This document shows positions 39,982-49,919 of a stretch of DNA of 64,000 bases, in pieces. The translations under genes were made by a program, and so were the position numbers. Within the stretch, counting starts at the first letter, position 1. Every line of letters starts with the position of its first letter. The DNA lies in assembly GCF_001598295.1 (NCBI RefSeq), contig NZ_BCYR01000006.1, positions 1 to 64,000 on the forward strand, given 5' to 3'. The notes below the pieces were generated by a model. The model was not told where the DNA came from, ran no database searches, and saw only the letters and a program-made list of their open reading frames with translations. The DNA is from Klebsiella ornithinolytica NBRC 105727 = ATCC 31898 (GTDB lineage: Bacteria > Pseudomonadota > Gammaproteobacteria > Enterobacterales > Enterobacteriaceae).

Positions 39982-42411
39982 CTACGAATACTTTTTGGTG
40001 CGCCGCGTCGGCGCGGTATTGGCCGGGTCGTCCGGCCAGACATGTTTGGGATAACGTCCCTTCATCTCTTTTTGCACCTCGCGATAGGTCCCCTGCCAGA
40101 AAGCGCTGAGGTCACGGGTAATCTGCAGCGGACGCTGCGCAGGCGACAGCAGCTCCAGCACCAGCGCGATCCGCCCCTGAGCTATCGTCGGCGTGGTGGC
40201 TTCGCCAAACATCTCCTGCATACGTACCGCCAGCGCGGGCGGATTGTCGGCATGGTAGCGGATCGCTATCCGGCTTCCGGTCGGCACCGTGTAATGGGTT
40301 GGCAGTTCGCTGTCCAGCTTCTGGCGCAATGACCACGGCAACCCGTTTTGTAGCGCCTGGCGCACATCCAACGCTTTCAGCGCGCGCAGCGAGTGCACTC
40401 CGCTCATCTGCGGTAGCAGCCAGGCTTCAAGCGAGTCCAGCAGCGAAGCGTCGTCGACGGCCGGCCACGCCTCTTCTGGCAGCCATTGTGCCGCGCAGAG
40501 CAGGCGCAGACGCAGCTGTTCGGCTTCCGGCGTCCAGTTAAGCACGCCGAGGCCCTTATCGCGGATGCCGTTGAGCATCGCCTGATGCAGCTCCTCTTCC
40601 GAGGGTTTCGCCAGCGGCTGGGTTTTTAACACCAGTTGACCGATGCAGGTGCGTCGCCAGGCCTTCAGCGTCCCCTGCGTTTCATCCCATTCGACGGTAT
40701 CGGAACGCTGCGCCAACCCGGGGCACTGCGCCAGCAGCGCATTGACATCCAGCGGCAGCGCCAGCAGAATCCGCGCGTCCGGCGAGGTGCTTCCCTGCAG
40801 GAGCAAAGGCGCAATCAGCCATTCGTGGCGCCCGAGCGCATCATCGGCGTCCAGCATCGCCCCCATCCCGTTGGCGAGCTGATAGCGCCCTTCCTGACCG
40901 CGGCGACGGGCAATCCGGTCGACAAATGCCGGTGCCAGCAGCGGCGCCAGGCGTTGCGCATCGGGCTGACCATCGCGGCTGCCCAGTCGCTTCAGAAGCT
41001 GTTGCGCCCGCTGCTGCCAGTTCGGCTGCTGGCGGGCAAACGCCGCGCCGAGATCGCTGTTTCCGCCGCGCGGAGGCTCTTCGAGGATCGCCGCCAGTTT
41101 CGCCGCAGTCGCCGCATCATCCGCATCAACTGCCGCTGTCAACATGGCCGCGAGCCGCGGGTCATTACCCAGGGTGGCCATTTTGCGCCCGCGTGCCGAT
41201 AACCTGTCGCCCTCCAGCGCCGATAGCGCCGTCAGCAAACGTCGGGCCGCGGCCAGGTTTGCTTCCGGCGGCAAATCGAGCCAGTTCAGCTGCGCCGGAT
41301 CGTGGCATCCCCACTGGAAGAGCTCCAGCAGCAGCGCCGAGAGATCGCTGTGCAGTATCTCAGGATCGCTCTGTACCGCCGCGCGTTCCGCCTGCTCTTT
41401 GCCGATCAAATGCAAACAAATCCCCGGCTCCAGACGGCCGGCGCGACCGGCGCGTTGGGTCATTGACGCCTGGCTGATGCGTTGCGTCACCAGTCGGGTT
41501 AAACCGGTACGGGCGTCAAAGCGAGCGACGCGCTCCTGGGCGCTATCGACCACCAGCCGGATACCTTCGATGGTTAAGCTGGTCTCGGCGATATTGGTTG
41601 CCAGCACCACTTTGCGCTGACCTTCGGCGGCCGGGAGAATCGCTTTACGCTGCTCGCTTAGCGGCAGCGCCCCGTACAGCGGGCAAAGCACCACATCGTC
41701 GGCCACCCGCTCAGCCAGCTGCGCCTGGACCCGCTGAATTTCCCCCACGCCCGGGAGGAACAGCAGCATCGAGCCGCGCTCCTGGCGCAGCAGCTCCGCA
41801 GCGGCGATAGCGACCGCTTCATCGAAACGCTGATGAGCGGCAAGCGCCTGAAAACGTTTTTCCACCGGGAACGCACGCCCTTCAGAGGAGAGGGTCGGAG
41901 CCGAGGGCAGCAGCCGCTGCAGACGATCGTTATCCAGCGTCGCTGACATAATCAGCAGTTTAAGATCATCGCGTAGCCCCTGCTGGACATCCAGCAGCAG
42001 CGCCAGCGCCAGATCCGCCTGCAGACTGCGCTCGTGGAACTCATCGAGGATCACCAGTCCGACGCCGCTCAGTTCGGGATCGTGCTGGATCATCCGCGTC
42101 AGAATGCCTTCAGTCACCACCTCCAGCCGCGTATTCGCTCCGACGCAGGTTTCCGCGCGCATCCGATAGCCGACGGTCGCCCCCGGTTTCTCACCCAGCA
42201 GCTCCGCCAGACGTTGTGCCACGTTGCGGGCGGCTAATCGCCGCGGCTCCAGCAGGATAATGCGCCCGTCGATATGGCCATCGGCGAGTATTTGCAGCGG
42301 CAGCCAGGTCGATTTCCCGGCGCCGGTTGGCGCAGTGAGCAATACCTGCGGCGCCTGCTGGAGTGCAGAAAGAAGTTCAGGGAGGATGGCGGCAACCGGC
42401 AATTGGGACAC
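39982..42411 (-). CDS. hrpB: HrpB, DEAH-box ATP-dependent helicase
   Basis: HrpB is a DExH/DEAH-box helicase-like protein of unclear cellular role. Its 809 residues equal E. coli HrpB. Motif I is APTGAGKSTWLPLQ, motif II DEFHERS, motif III MSATLDNDRL and motif VI QRAGRAGRLEPG. The C-terminal HrpB-specific domain ends NTAPTRRTKKYS. In E. coli hrpB is followed directly by mrcB; here the 16-kb pul locus separates them. Confidence 0.97.
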   Translation of the reverse strand: MSQLPVAAILPELLSALQQAPQVLLTAPTGAGKSTWLPLQILADGHIDGRIILLEPRRLAARNVAQRLAELLGEKPGATVGYRMRAETCVGANTRLEVVTEGILTRMIQHDPELSGVGLVILDEFHERSLQADLALALLLDVQQGLRDDLKLLIMSATLDNDRLQRLLPSAPTLSSEGRAFPVEKRFQALAAHQRFDEAVAIAAAELLRQERGSMLLFLPGVGEIQRVQAQLAERVADDVVLCPLYGALPLSEQRKAILPAAEGQRKVVLATNIAETSLTIEGIRLVVDSAQERVARFDARTGLTRLVTQRISQASMTQRAGRAGRLEPGICLHLIGKEQAERAAVQSDPEILHSDLSALLLELFQWGCHDPAQLNWLDLPPEANLAAARRLLTALSALEGDRLSARGRKMATLGNDPRLAAMLTAAVDADDAATAAKLAAILEEPPRGGNSDLGAAFARQQPNWQQRAQQLLKRLGSRDGQPDAQRLAPLLAPAFVDRIARRRGQEGRYQLANGMGAMLDADDALGRHEWLIAPLLLQGSTSPDARILLALPLDVNALLAQCPGLAQRSDTVEWDETQGTLKAWRRTCIGQLVLKTQPLAKPSEEELHQAMLNGIRDKGLGVLNWTPEAEQLRLRLLCAAQWLPEEAWPAVDDASLLDSLEAWLLPQMSGVHSLRALKALDVRQALQNGLPWSLRQKLDSELPTHYTVPTGSRIAIRYHADNPPALAVRMQEMFGEATTPTIAQGRIALVLELLSPAQRPLQITRDLSAFWQGTYREVQKEMKGRYPKHVWPDDPANTAPTRRTKKYS

Positions 42412-42483
42412 GAATGGCTCCGGAGGTTAACATTTGAGGGCAAGCATTGTAGCATCCTGATAATTCATTACCGAGTCTCTATC

Positions 42484-43020
42484 ATGTCCGAGCCGAAAAG
42501 GCTGTTTTTCGCCCTTGAGCTGCCTGCTGAAGCCCAGCGGCAAATCGTTCACTGGCGCGCGGCGAACTTTGCGGAAGATGCCGGACGGCCGGTGGCCGCA
42601 GATAACCTGCACCTGACGCTGGCCTTTCTTGGCGAAGTCAGCGCGGACAAGCAGCGTGCGCTGGCGGCGCTGGCCGGACGCATCCGCCAGCCCGGATTTA
42701 CGCTCACCCTCGACGATGCCGGCCAGTGGCTGCGTTCCCGCGTGGTGTGGCTCGGCACCCGCCGGCCTCCGCGCGGCCTGCTACAGCTGGCCAGCATGCT
42801 GCGCGCCCAGGCGGCACGCAGCGGTTGCTATCAAAGCCCGCAGCCGTTTCATCCGCATATCACCCTGCTGCGCGAGGCCCGCCACGCGGTGCCCATTCCG
42901 CCCCCGGGCTTCAGCTGGACTTTTGCCGTCAGTGAGTTTGTGCTTTATGAATCCCGTTTTTCCCGCGGACGCACCCGCTATACCGCGCTGGAACGTTATC
43001 CCTTCAACAAGGAAAGCTGA
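42484..43020 (+). CDS. thpR: ThpR, RNA 2',3'-cyclic phosphodiesterase / 2'-5' RNA ligase family
   Basis: ThpR (LigT) hydrolyses RNA 2',3'-cyclic phosphates and can reversibly form 2'-5' linkages in tRNA halves in vitro. The start at 42,484 ([14 protein letters not shown]) matches the family; the upstream open frame lies within the hrpB antisense. The 178-residue product has both HxTx motifs: [10 protein letters not shown] near residue 43 and HPHITLLRE near residue 125. It is divergent from hrpB and overlaps sfsA by ATGA. Confidence 0.94.
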   Translation: MSEPKRLFFALELPAEAQRQIVHWRAANFAEDAGRPVAADNLHLTLAFLGEVSADKQRALAALAGRIRQPGFTLTLDDAGQWLRSRVVWLGTRRPPRGLLQLASMLRAQAARSGCYQSPQPFHPHITLLREARHAVPIPPPGFSWTFAVSEFVLYESRFSRGRTRYTALERYPFNKES

Positions 43021-43736
43021 TGCAGTTCAATCCACCTTTACAATCCGCCATCCTGATTAAGCGTTACAAACGGTTTTTGGCGGATGTGGTCACCCCCGAC
43101 GGTCGGGAACTTACGCTACACTGCCCGAATACCGGCGCGATGACCGGCTGCGCGACACCCGGCGACACCGTCTGGTACTCCACGTCGGATAACCCGAAAC
43201 GCAAATACGCCCATACCTGGGAATTAACGCAAACCCAACGGGGCGCGATAATTTGTGTTAATACTTTACGCGCGAATATACTGGCAAAAGAGGCGATACT
43301 GGCGGGGAACATTGTCGAACTTTCTGGCTATAACACGCTGAAAAGTGAAGTAAAATACGGCGAGGAAAAGAGTCGTATCGATATTATGTTACAGGCAGAA
43401 GAGCGACAAAACTGCTATATTGAAGTGAAATCGGTTACGTTGGCGGAAAATGACAGCGGTTATTTCCCCGATGCTGTTACCGAGCGCGGTCAAAAGCACC
43501 TTCGGGAGCTGATGAGCGTGGCGGCGGCAGGTGACCGGGCCGTAATCTTGTTCGCCGTGCTCCATTCGGCGATTGACCGTTTCTCACCCGCGCATCATAT
43601 TGATGCCAGATACGCACAGCTGTTGATTGAGGCGCAAACCAAGGGGGTAGAAATTCTCGTTTATAAAGCGGAACTTTCTACCGAAATGATGACTCTGAAT
43701 AAGCCGATTACCGCGGTGTTAACCCCCGGTAAATAA
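43020..43736 (+). CDS. sfsA: SfsA, sugar fermentation stimulation protein
   Basis: SfsA was named because overexpression increases maltose utilisation in E. coli strains with an altered CRP; it is described as a DNA-binding, nuclease-like fold protein. The 238 residues match the family (E. coli 234). Conserved segments are [21 protein letters not shown] and [11 protein letters not shown] followed by [15 protein letters not shown]. The middle third (about 43,250-43,440) is less GC-rich than its neighbours. Its start codon overlaps the thpR stop. Confidence 0.95.
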   Translation: MQFNPPLQSAILIKRYKRFLADVVTPDGRELTLHCPNTGAMTGCATPGDTVWYSTSDNPKRKYAHTWELTQTQRGAIICVNTLRANILAKEAILAGNIVELSGYNTLKSEVKYGEEKSRIDIMLQAEERQNCYIEVKSVTLAENDSGYFPDAVTERGQKHLRELMSVAAAGDRAVILFAVLHSAIDRFSPAHHIDARYAQLLIEAQTKGVEILVYKAELSTEMMTLNKPITAVLTPGK

Positions 43737-43900
43737 ACGGCTAAATTGTGTCCGGGTCGCGAGCGCAAATACGCTTTTCTTCACAGGGTTGTCAAGTGTA
43801 ACGTTTAGATAATTGCTATCCGGAAAAGCATCTGCTATTTATAGCGGCCTGATTTTTCCCCCAACATGGGGATCGATAGTGCGTGTTAAGGAGAAGCAAC

Positions 43901-44356
43901 ATGCAAGAAGGGCAAAACCGTAAAACATCGTCCCTGAGTATTCTCGCCATCGCTGGGGTGGAGCCATATCAAGAGAAGCCGGGCGAAGAGTATATGAACG
44001 AAGCCCAGCTGGCGCACTTCAAGCGTATTCTTGAAGCATGGCGTAATCAACTCAGGGATGAAGTGGATCGCACCGTATCGCACATGCAGGATGAAGCAGC
44101 TAACTTCCCGGATCCGGTCGACCGTGCCGCTCAGGAAGAAGAATTCAGCCTGGAACTGCGTAACCGCGACCGCGAACGTAAACTGATCAAAAAGATCGAG
44201 AAAACGCTGAAGAAAGTCGAAGACGAGGATTTCGGCTTCTGCGAATCCTGTGGCGTTGAGATTGGCATTCGCCGTCTGGAAGCGCGTCCGACCGCTGACC
44301 TGTGCATCGACTGCAAAACGCTGGCGGAAATTCGCGAAAAGCAGATGGCTGGCTAA
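43901..44356 (+). CDS. dksA: DksA, RNA polymerase-binding transcription factor
   Basis: DksA binds the RNA polymerase secondary channel and, with ppGpp, represses rRNA and activates amino-acid promoters. The start at 43,901 ([10 protein letters not shown]) has AAGGAG upstream and gives 151 residues, nearly identical to E. coli. The coiled coil carries the tip aspartates ([13 protein letters not shown]), and the zinc finger is CESC...CIDC (residues about 114-138). gluQ follows in the same direction after a hairpin. Confidence 0.99.
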   Translation: MQEGQNRKTSSLSILAIAGVEPYQEKPGEEYMNEAQLAHFKRILEAWRNQLRDEVDRTVSHMQDEAANFPDPVDRAAQEEEFSLELRNRDRERKLIKKIEKTLKKVEDEDFGFCESCGVEIGIRRLEARPTADLCIDCKTLAEIREKQMAG

Positions 44357-44378
44357 TCCGCTTCGCTATCGTATCTCC

Positions 44379-44397
44379 GGCGGGAGTCTCTCCCGCC
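44379..44397 (+). terminator. Hairpin between dksA and gluQ
   Basis: GGCGGGAG and CTCCCGCC pair with a 3-nt loop, 22 bp after the dksA stop. The following TACATGTTTT is only weakly U-rich, so termination may be partial, allowing gluQ read-through. Confidence 0.6.
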
Positions 44398-44418
44398 TAC
44401 ATGTTTTATTAGTCACCC

Positions 44419-45300
44419 ATGAATGACTCACACTATATTGGCCGCTTTGCCCCCTCACCTTCCGGCGAACTTCATTTCGGCTCTTTGATTGCCGCTCTCG
44501 GCAGCTATCTTCAGGCCCGTGCGCAAAACGGTATCTGGCGCGTACGCATTGAAGATATCGATCCGCCGCGGGAAGTCCCCGGCGCCGCCAGTACGATTCT
44601 GCGCCAGCTAGAGCACTACGGCCTGCACTGGGACGGCGAAGTGCTGTGGCAGTCGCAGCGTCACGAAGCCTACCGTGAACGGTTGGCCTGGCTGCACGAA
44701 CAGGGGCTTTGCTATTACTGCACCTGTACCCGGGCCCGTATTCATGCCGTCGGCGGCGTGTATGACGGCCACTGCCGCGATTTACGACTTAGCGCAAACG
44801 ACGCCGCCCTGCGCTTACGTCAGACGCGCCCGGTCCTCGCGTTTTATGACCGTCTGCGCGGCACCCTCGTCGCCGATGAAGCGCTGGCGCGGGAAGATTT
44901 CATTATCCATCGCCGCGACGGTCTGTTCGCCTATAATCTGGCGGTGGTGGTGGACGATCATTTCCAGGGGGTCAGCGAAATCGTCCGCGGGGCGGATCTT
45001 ATCGAACCGACGGTGCGCCAGATTTCGCTGTATCAGCATTTTGGCTGGCAGGCTCCGGACTATGTCCATCTGCCGCTGGCAGTGAATGCCCAGGGGAATA
45101 AACTCTCCAAACAAAACCACGCCCCGGCGCTGCCGGAGGGCGATCCGCGTCCCGAAATTATGCGGGCGTTAATGTTTCTTAATCAGGATATTGAGCAGGA
45201 ATGGCGAGCGTTAAGTATTGAGGATTTACTGAAGAATGCGGTAGCCAACTGGGACCCGCAAAAAATCCAGCATTCTCAAATGACTCTCGCTGAGCTATGA
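44419..45300 (+). CDS. gluQ: GluQ, glutamyl-queuosine tRNA(Asp) synthetase
   Basis: GluQ attaches glutamate to the queuosine of tRNA(Asp). It resembles the catalytic core of GltX without the anticodon domain. The 293-residue product has the HFGS version of the HIGH signature ([13 protein letters not shown]), the zinc site [11 protein letters not shown]...YDGHC near residues 101-120, and the KMSKS-like KLSKQNHAP near residue 230. It lies downstream of dksA, as in E. coli. Confidence 0.96.
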   Translation: MNDSHYIGRFAPSPSGELHFGSLIAALGSYLQARAQNGIWRVRIEDIDPPREVPGAASTILRQLEHYGLHWDGEVLWQSQRHEAYRERLAWLHEQGLCYYCTCTRARIHAVGGVYDGHCRDLRLSANDAALRLRQTRPVLAFYDRLRGTLVADEALAREDFIIHRRDGLFAYNLAVVVDDHFQGVSEIVRGADLIEPTVRQISLYQHFGWQAPDYVHLPLAVNAQGNKLSKQNHAPALPEGDPRPEIMRALMFLNQDIEQEWRALSIEDLLKNAVANWDPQKIQHSQMTLAEL

Positions 45301-45308
45301 TTAGCCGC

Positions 45309-45437
45309 TATTTTTCTCGTCGCCTTTCAAGTTGCTCCTGCGTTGGTGCACTTGTTCACCCCGGTCACATAGCGATCTATGCGCCTGGGACTCACAAGTT
45401 TGCCGCCTTGCTGCAACCCGAAATGCATAGAGTAATA
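45309..45437. repeat. ERIC element between gluQ and pcnB
   Basis: This 129-bp imperfect palindrome matches the enterobacterial repetitive intergenic consensus (about 127 bp). Read rightward it has the left-arm core TTTCAAGTTGC..CTGCGTTGG, a variant centre TTCACCCCGGTCACATAG / CTATGCGCCTGGGACTCAC, and the right arm TTGCCGCC..GCTGCAAC. TATTTTTCTC and AGAGTAATA lie at its ends. It begins 9 bp after the gluQ stop. Confidence 0.87.
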
Positions 45438-45465
45438 TTTTGATCTGAAGTCCGTCTGACACTAC

Positions 45466-45478
45466 GAGGTGCAACATT
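45466..45478 (+). promoter_or_regulatory. pcnB ribosome-binding site with AUU start codon
   Basis: GAGGTG at 45,466-45,471 is followed by GCAAC-type spacing and ATT at 45,476. The in-frame codons after it encode [16 protein letters not shown], the exact N terminus of E. coli PcnB, whose start is known to be AUU. No ATG or GTG gives that N terminus. Confidence 0.85.
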
Positions 45479-46870
45479 TTTACCCGAGTCGCTAATTTTT
45501 GCCGTAAGGTGCTAAGCCGTGAAGAGCGCGACGCAGAAGCCGCCGTTGAACAAACGCATATGACGGTTATCCCGCGTGAACAGCATGCAATTTCCCGCAA
45601 AGATATCAGTGATAATGCCCTCAAGGTGCTCTATCGACTGAACAAGGCGGGCTATGAAGCCTATCTCGTCGGCGGTGGCGTACGTGACCTCCTGCTCGGT
45701 AAAAAACCGAAAGATTTTGACGTGACAACCAGCGCGACGCCGGATCAGGTTCGTAAACTGTTCCGCAACTGTCGTCTGGTGGGCCGTCGTTTCCGCCTGG
45801 CGCACGTGATGTTCGGGCCGGAAATCATCGAAGTCGCCACCTTCCGCGGCCACCATGAAGGACACACCACCGATCGTGTGACTTCACAGCGCGGCCAGAA
45901 CGGGATGCTGCTGCGCGACAACATCTTCGGTTCGATCGAAGAAGATGCCCAGCGTCGCGACTTCACCATTAACAGCCTGTATTACAGCGTGGCTGATTTT
46001 ACCGTGCGCGACTACGTCGGCGGCATGAAAGATCTGCAGGAGGGCATGATTCGCCTGATTGGCGATCCGGAAACCCGCTACCGCGAAGATCCGGTCCGCA
46101 TGCTGCGCGCTGTGCGCTTTGCCGCCAAGCTCAATATGAACATCAGCGCGGAAACCGCCGAGCCGATTCCGCGTCTTGCCGCACTGCTCCATGACGTTCC
46201 TCCGGCGCGTCTGTTCGAAGAAGTCCTGAAGCTGCTGCAGGCGGGCTACGGCTATGATACCTACATGCTGCTGCGCGAATATAACCTGTTCCAGCCGCTG
46301 TTCCCGACCATCACCCGCTACTTTACCGAGCGCGGCGATAGCCCGATGGAACACATCATTACCCAGGTGCTGAAGAATACCGATAACCGCATCCATAACG
46401 ATATGCGCGTTAACCCGGCGTTCCTGTTCGCGGTCATGTTCTGGTATCCGCTGCTGGAAATGGCGCAGAAAATCACCCAGGAGAGCGGTCTGGCCTATAA
46501 CGACGCTTTCGCCCTGGCAATGAACGATGTGCTGGATGAAGCCTGCCGTACGCTGGCCATTCCGAAGCGTATTACCACGCTGGTACGCGATATCTGGCAG
46601 CTGCAGCTGCGCATGTCCCGCCGCCAGGGCAAACGCGCGTGGAAGCTGATGGAACATCCGAAATTCCGCGCCGCCTACGATCTGCTGGAGCTGCGTGCCG
46701 GCGCCGAGAAAAATGGCGAACTGCAGCGTCTGACCAAATGGTGGGGCGAGTTCCAGGTTGCCGCGCCGCCAGATCAAAAAGAGATGCTTAACGAGCTCGA
46801 TGACGAACCCGCGCCGCGCCGCCGTCATCGTCGCCCGCGCAAACGCACCCCGCGTCAGGGTGGCGCATGA
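45476..46870 (+). CDS. pcnB: PcnB, poly(A) polymerase I
   Basis: PcnB adds poly(A) tails to RNA 3' ends and so promotes decay; it also controls ColE1-type plasmid copy number. I start it at the non-canonical ATT (464 residues, E. coli 465). A GTG 11 codons inside (45,509) would remove the conserved [10 protein letters not shown]. The nucleotidyltransferase signature [20 protein letters not shown] has the metal-binding aspartates, and [14 protein letters not shown] is conserved. The tail is Arg/Pro-rich. folK begins 4 bp before its stop. Confidence 0.96.
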   Translation: MFTRVANFCRKVLSREERDAEAAVEQTHMTVIPREQHAISRKDISDNALKVLYRLNKAGYEAYLVGGGVRDLLLGKKPKDFDVTTSATPDQVRKLFRNCRLVGRRFRLAHVMFGPEIIEVATFRGHHEGHTTDRVTSQRGQNGMLLRDNIFGSIEEDAQRRDFTINSLYYSVADFTVRDYVGGMKDLQEGMIRLIGDPETRYREDPVRMLRAVRFAAKLNMNISAETAEPIPRLAALLHDVPPARLFEEVLKLLQAGYGYDTYMLLREYNLFQPLFPTITRYFTERGDSPMEHIITQVLKNTDNRIHNDMRVNPAFLFAVMFWYPLLEMAQKITQESGLAYNDAFALAMNDVLDEACRTLAIPKRITTLVRDIWQLQLRMSRRQGKRAWKLMEHPKFRAAYDLLELRAGAEKNGELQRLTKWWGEFQVAAPPDQKEMLNELDDEPAPRRRHRRPRKRTPRQGGA

Positions 46871-47367
46871 CCCGCGTCTACATCGCGATCGGCAGCAATC
46901 TGGCCTCTCCTCTGGAGCAGGTCAATGCTGCCGTGACGGCGCTGGCTGCCATTCCGGACAGCCGGATGGTCGCCGTCTCCTCTTTTTACCGCACGCCGCC
47001 GCTGGGACCGCAGGATCAGCCTGACTACCTCAACGCCGCCGTCGCCCTGGACACGCATCTGCAGGCGGAAGCCCTGCTGGATCATACCCAGCGCATCGAG
47101 CTGCAGCAGGGCCGTCAACGCAAAGCCGAACGCTGGGGCCCCCGTACGCTGGATCTCGATATCATGCTGTTTGGCGATGCGGTGATAAACAGCGAGCGCC
47201 TGACGGTACCGCACTACGATATGAAAAACCGCGGTTTTATGCTGTGGCCGCTGTACGAGATTGCCCCGACGCTCCATTTCCCCGATGGCACCGCTTTGCG
47301 TGACGTGCTGGAAAACCTCGGTGCCGAAAAGCCGGCAATCTGGTCGTTCCCCCTTCCCCATTGTTAG
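46867..47367 (+). CDS. folK: FolK, 6-hydroxymethyl-7,8-dihydropterin pyrophosphokinase
   Basis: FolK transfers pyrophosphate from ATP to 6-hydroxymethyl-dihydropterin in folate synthesis. The 166-residue product has the family signature [18 protein letters not shown] and the N-terminal YIAIGSNL...PLEQV. The last about 15 residues differ from E. coli (159 residues). The ATG overlaps the pcnB stop. In E. coli K-12 a fimbrial cluster separates folK from panB; here the gap is 101 bp. Confidence 0.97.
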   Translation: MTRVYIAIGSNLASPLEQVNAAVTALAAIPDSRMVAVSSFYRTPPLGPQDQPDYLNAAVALDTHLQAEALLDHTQRIELQQGRQRKAERWGPRTLDLDIMLFGDAVINSERLTVPHYDMKNRGFMLWPLYEIAPTLHFPDGTALRDVLENLGAEKPAIWSFPLPHC

Positions 47368-47468
47368 CCATTACGGCGATCGTCGTTATCGATTGCCTAA
47401 AACCATTGCCCCTCTGAATGCTGCTGTTAGAATGCCGGTTAATATGACTTTCATCATCAGGAAACGTT

Positions 47469-48260
47469 ATGAAACCGACCACTATCGCCCTGCTGCAGAA
47501 ATGCAAACAGGAGAAGCAGCGCTTCGCCACCATCACCGCCTATGACTACAGCTTTGCGAAGCTGTTTGCCGATGAAGGGATCAACGTGATGCTGGTAGGG
47601 GATTCGCTGGGCATGACGGTGCAGGGGCACGACTCGACCTTGCCGGTGACCGTGGAAGATATCGCCTATCACACCCAGGCGGTACGTCGCGGCGCCCCCC
47701 ATTGCCTGCTGCTCGCCGACCTGCCGTTTATGGCCTATGCCACCCCGGAACAGACTTTTGCTAACGCCGCCATCGTGATGCGCGCGGGCGCTAACATGGT
47801 CAAGCTTGAAGGCGGCGCCTGGCTTGCGGAAACGGTGAAAATGCTGGCGGAACGCGCGGTGCCGGTTTGCGGCCACCTTGGCCTGACCCCGCAGTCGGTC
47901 AATATTTTCGGCGGCTATAAAGTGCAGGGCCGCGGCGATGCGGCGCAGGCGCTGTTCGACGACGCGCTGGCACTGGAAGCGGCAGGCGCACAGCTGCTGG
48001 TCCTTGAGTGCGTCCCGGTCGAGCTGGCTCAGCGTATTACCGAGGCGTTAACCATTCCGGTTATCGGCATTGGTGCAGGCAACGTCACCGATGGTCAAAT
48101 TCTGGTGATGCACGACGCTTTCGGGATCACCGGCGGCCATATTCCTAAATTTGCTAAAAATTTCCTGGCTGAAGCGGGCGACATGCGCGCCGCAGTGCGG
48201 CAGTATATTGCCGACGTGGAGTCCGGCGTTTATCCGGGCGAAGAACACAGTTTCCATTAA
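47469..48260 (+). CDS. panB: PanB, ketopantoate hydroxymethyltransferase
   Basis: PanB makes ketopantoate from 2-oxoisovalerate and 5,10-methylene-THF, the first step of pantothenate synthesis. The 263 residues match E. coli. Metal-binding aspartates lie in [19 protein letters not shown] and [26 protein letters not shown] and [10 protein letters not shown] are family motifs. panC follows after 11 bp. Confidence 0.98.
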   Translation: MKPTTIALLQKCKQEKQRFATITAYDYSFAKLFADEGINVMLVGDSLGMTVQGHDSTLPVTVEDIAYHTQAVRRGAPHCLLLADLPFMAYATPEQTFANAAIVMRAGANMVKLEGGAWLAETVKMLAERAVPVCGHLGLTPQSVNIFGGYKVQGRGDAAQALFDDALALEAAGAQLLVLECVPVELAQRITEALTIPVIGIGAGNVTDGQILVMHDAFGITGGHIPKFAKNFLAEAGDMRAAVRQYIADVESGVYPGEEHSFH

Positions 48261-48271
48261 GGAGTCTTGTT

Positions 48272-49126
48272 GTGCTGATTATTGAATCCCTGCCGCTGCT
48301 GCGCCAGCATATCCGCCGTTTGCGCCAGGAAGGTAAGCGTATCGCGCTGGTTCCCACTATGGGCAACCTGCACGACGGCCATATGCAGCTGGTGGATACC
48401 GCAAAAGCCAGCGCCGATGTCGTGGTGGTCACTATTTTCGTCAACCCGATGCAGTTCGACCGCCCTGACGATCTGTCGCGCTACCCGCGTACGCTGCAGG
48501 ATGATTGCGAAAAGCTGAACAAACGTAAGGTGGATTTTGTTTTCGCCCCCGCGCCGGCAGAGATCTATCCGCACGGTACCGAAAACCAGACCTATGTGGA
48601 TGTCCCGGGGCTGTCGACCATGCTCGAGGGTGCCAGTCGTCCAGGCCACTTCCGCGGCGTATCGACCATCGTCAGCAAGCTGTTTAACCTGGTCCAGCCG
48701 GATGTCGCCTGCTTTGGCGAGAAGGACTTCCAGCAGCTGGCGCTGATTCGTAAAATGGTTGCCGACATGGGTTACGATATTGAGATAATCGGCGTGCCGA
48801 TTATTCGTGCTAAAGATGGTTTGGCGCTGAGCTCACGCAACGGCTACCTCACCGCAGAGCAGCGTAAAATTGCGCCGGGCCTGTATAAAGTGCTGAGCGC
48901 CGTCGCCGGTAAGCTTGCCGCCGGTGAACGTAACCTGGATGAAATCATTACCCTTGCCGGGCAGGAGCTGAACGAGAAAGGCTTCCGCGCCGACGATATC
49001 CAGATCCGGGATGCGGATACGCTGCTGGAGCTGACGGAAACCAGTAAACGTGCGGTGATCCTGATGGCCGCATGGTTGGGACAGGCGCGGTTGATCGATA
49101 ACCACATCGTCGAGCTGGGTCAGTAG
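48272..49126 (+). CDS. panC: PanC, pantothenate synthetase
   Basis: PanC joins pantoate and beta-alanine using ATP. The start is GTG at 48,272 with AAGGAG eight bases upstream. The 284-residue product has the HxGH nucleotide motif ([14 protein letters not shown]), [17 protein letters not shown] and the KMSKS-equivalent [13 protein letters not shown]. It is the second gene of the panBC operon. panD lies 204 bp downstream after small hairpins (49,142-49,156; 49,169-49,189). Confidence 0.98.
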   Translation: MLIIESLPLLRQHIRRLRQEGKRIALVPTMGNLHDGHMQLVDTAKASADVVVVTIFVNPMQFDRPDDLSRYPRTLQDDCEKLNKRKVDFVFAPAPAEIYPHGTENQTYVDVPGLSTMLEGASRPGHFRGVSTIVSKLFNLVQPDVACFGEKDFQQLALIRKMVADMGYDIEIIGVPIIRAKDGLALSSRNGYLTAEQRKIAPGLYKVLSAVAGKLAAGERNLDEIITLAGQELNEKGFRADDIQIRDADTLLELTETSKRAVILMAAWLGQARLIDNHIVELGQ

Positions 49127-49330
49127 ACAAGGGTTAAAAATCTGGCAATATTGCCGGACATTTACTCAAAGCGGATGTCATGTCCGCTTCGTATCATTAA
49201 GGTATAGACCCTGACTAATCCGGTTGCAGACCGGCGGCAGGCAAGAGCACTACCGTCCCCCATCAGGGGAAAGTCGCTCGCCCGCCACGACCCTGCACTC
49301 TGAAGCAGGAGGGGAAGAAAGGTAGACATC

Positions 49331-49711
49331 ATGATTCGTAATATGCTGCAGGGTAAACTCCACCGCGTTAAAGTCACGCAGGCCGACCTGCACTATGAAG
49401 GTTCCTGCGCCATTGACCAGGATTTTCTGGATGCGTCCGGTATTCTTGAAAACGAAGCGATCCACATCTGGAACGTGACCAACGGCAACCGTTTCTCCAC
49501 CTATGCCATTGCCGCCGAACGTGGCTCGCGAATCATTTCGGTGAACGGCGCTGCCGCGCACTGCGCCAGCGTGGGTGACATTCTGATTATTGCCAGCTTC
49601 GTCACCATGCCTGATGAAGAAGCCCGCCGCTGGCAGCCGAAAGTGGCCTATTTTGAAGGCGACAACGAAATGAAGCGCCAGGCAAAAGCCATTCCGGTAC
49701 AGGTTGCCTGA
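49331..49711 (+). CDS. panD: PanD, aspartate 1-decarboxylase
   Basis: PanD makes beta-alanine from aspartate for pantothenate. It is a pyruvoyl enzyme made by self-cleavage between Gly24 and Ser25 ([10 protein letters not shown] is visible). The 126 residues equal E. coli. The E. coli yadD gene between panC and panD is absent here. It is the last conserved gene before the AT-rich islet. Confidence 0.98.
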   Translation: MIRNMLQGKLHRVKVTQADLHYEGSCAIDQDFLDASGILENEAIHIWNVTNGNRFSTYAIAAERGSRIISVNGAAAHCASVGDILIIASFVTMPDEEARRWQPKVAYFEGDNEMKRQAKAIPVQVA

Positions 49712-49724
49712 TAGCCGATAGCTG

Positions 49725-49752
49725 ACGGTGCGTCGCCCAGGCGGGGCACCGT
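49725..49752 (+). terminator. Hairpin after panD
   Basis: ACGGTGC and GCACCGT pair around a GC-rich loop and are followed by TTATC, 13 bp after the panD stop. It marks the end of the pan genes and the start of the unusual region. Confidence 0.6.
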
Positions 49753-49919
49753 TTATCACGGTATAAATATTACCTCATCATCACACTCTTCCCACCTCCA
49801 TCAAGACCATTGGTGCGATACCACACCGGATGGCCGGTCAAAGTAAGAAGCACCTTTCTGAAGTAAACCTGTGCCAGGGGACCGGGCCAACTTTTACGCT
49901 ACCACCTTAGCGTAATGCT

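Noticed and set aside
45301-45475. Open minus-strand frame of 107 codons across the gluQ-pcnB gap
   Set aside because: It lies over the ERIC palindrome and the pcnB start; no homology or ribosome site.
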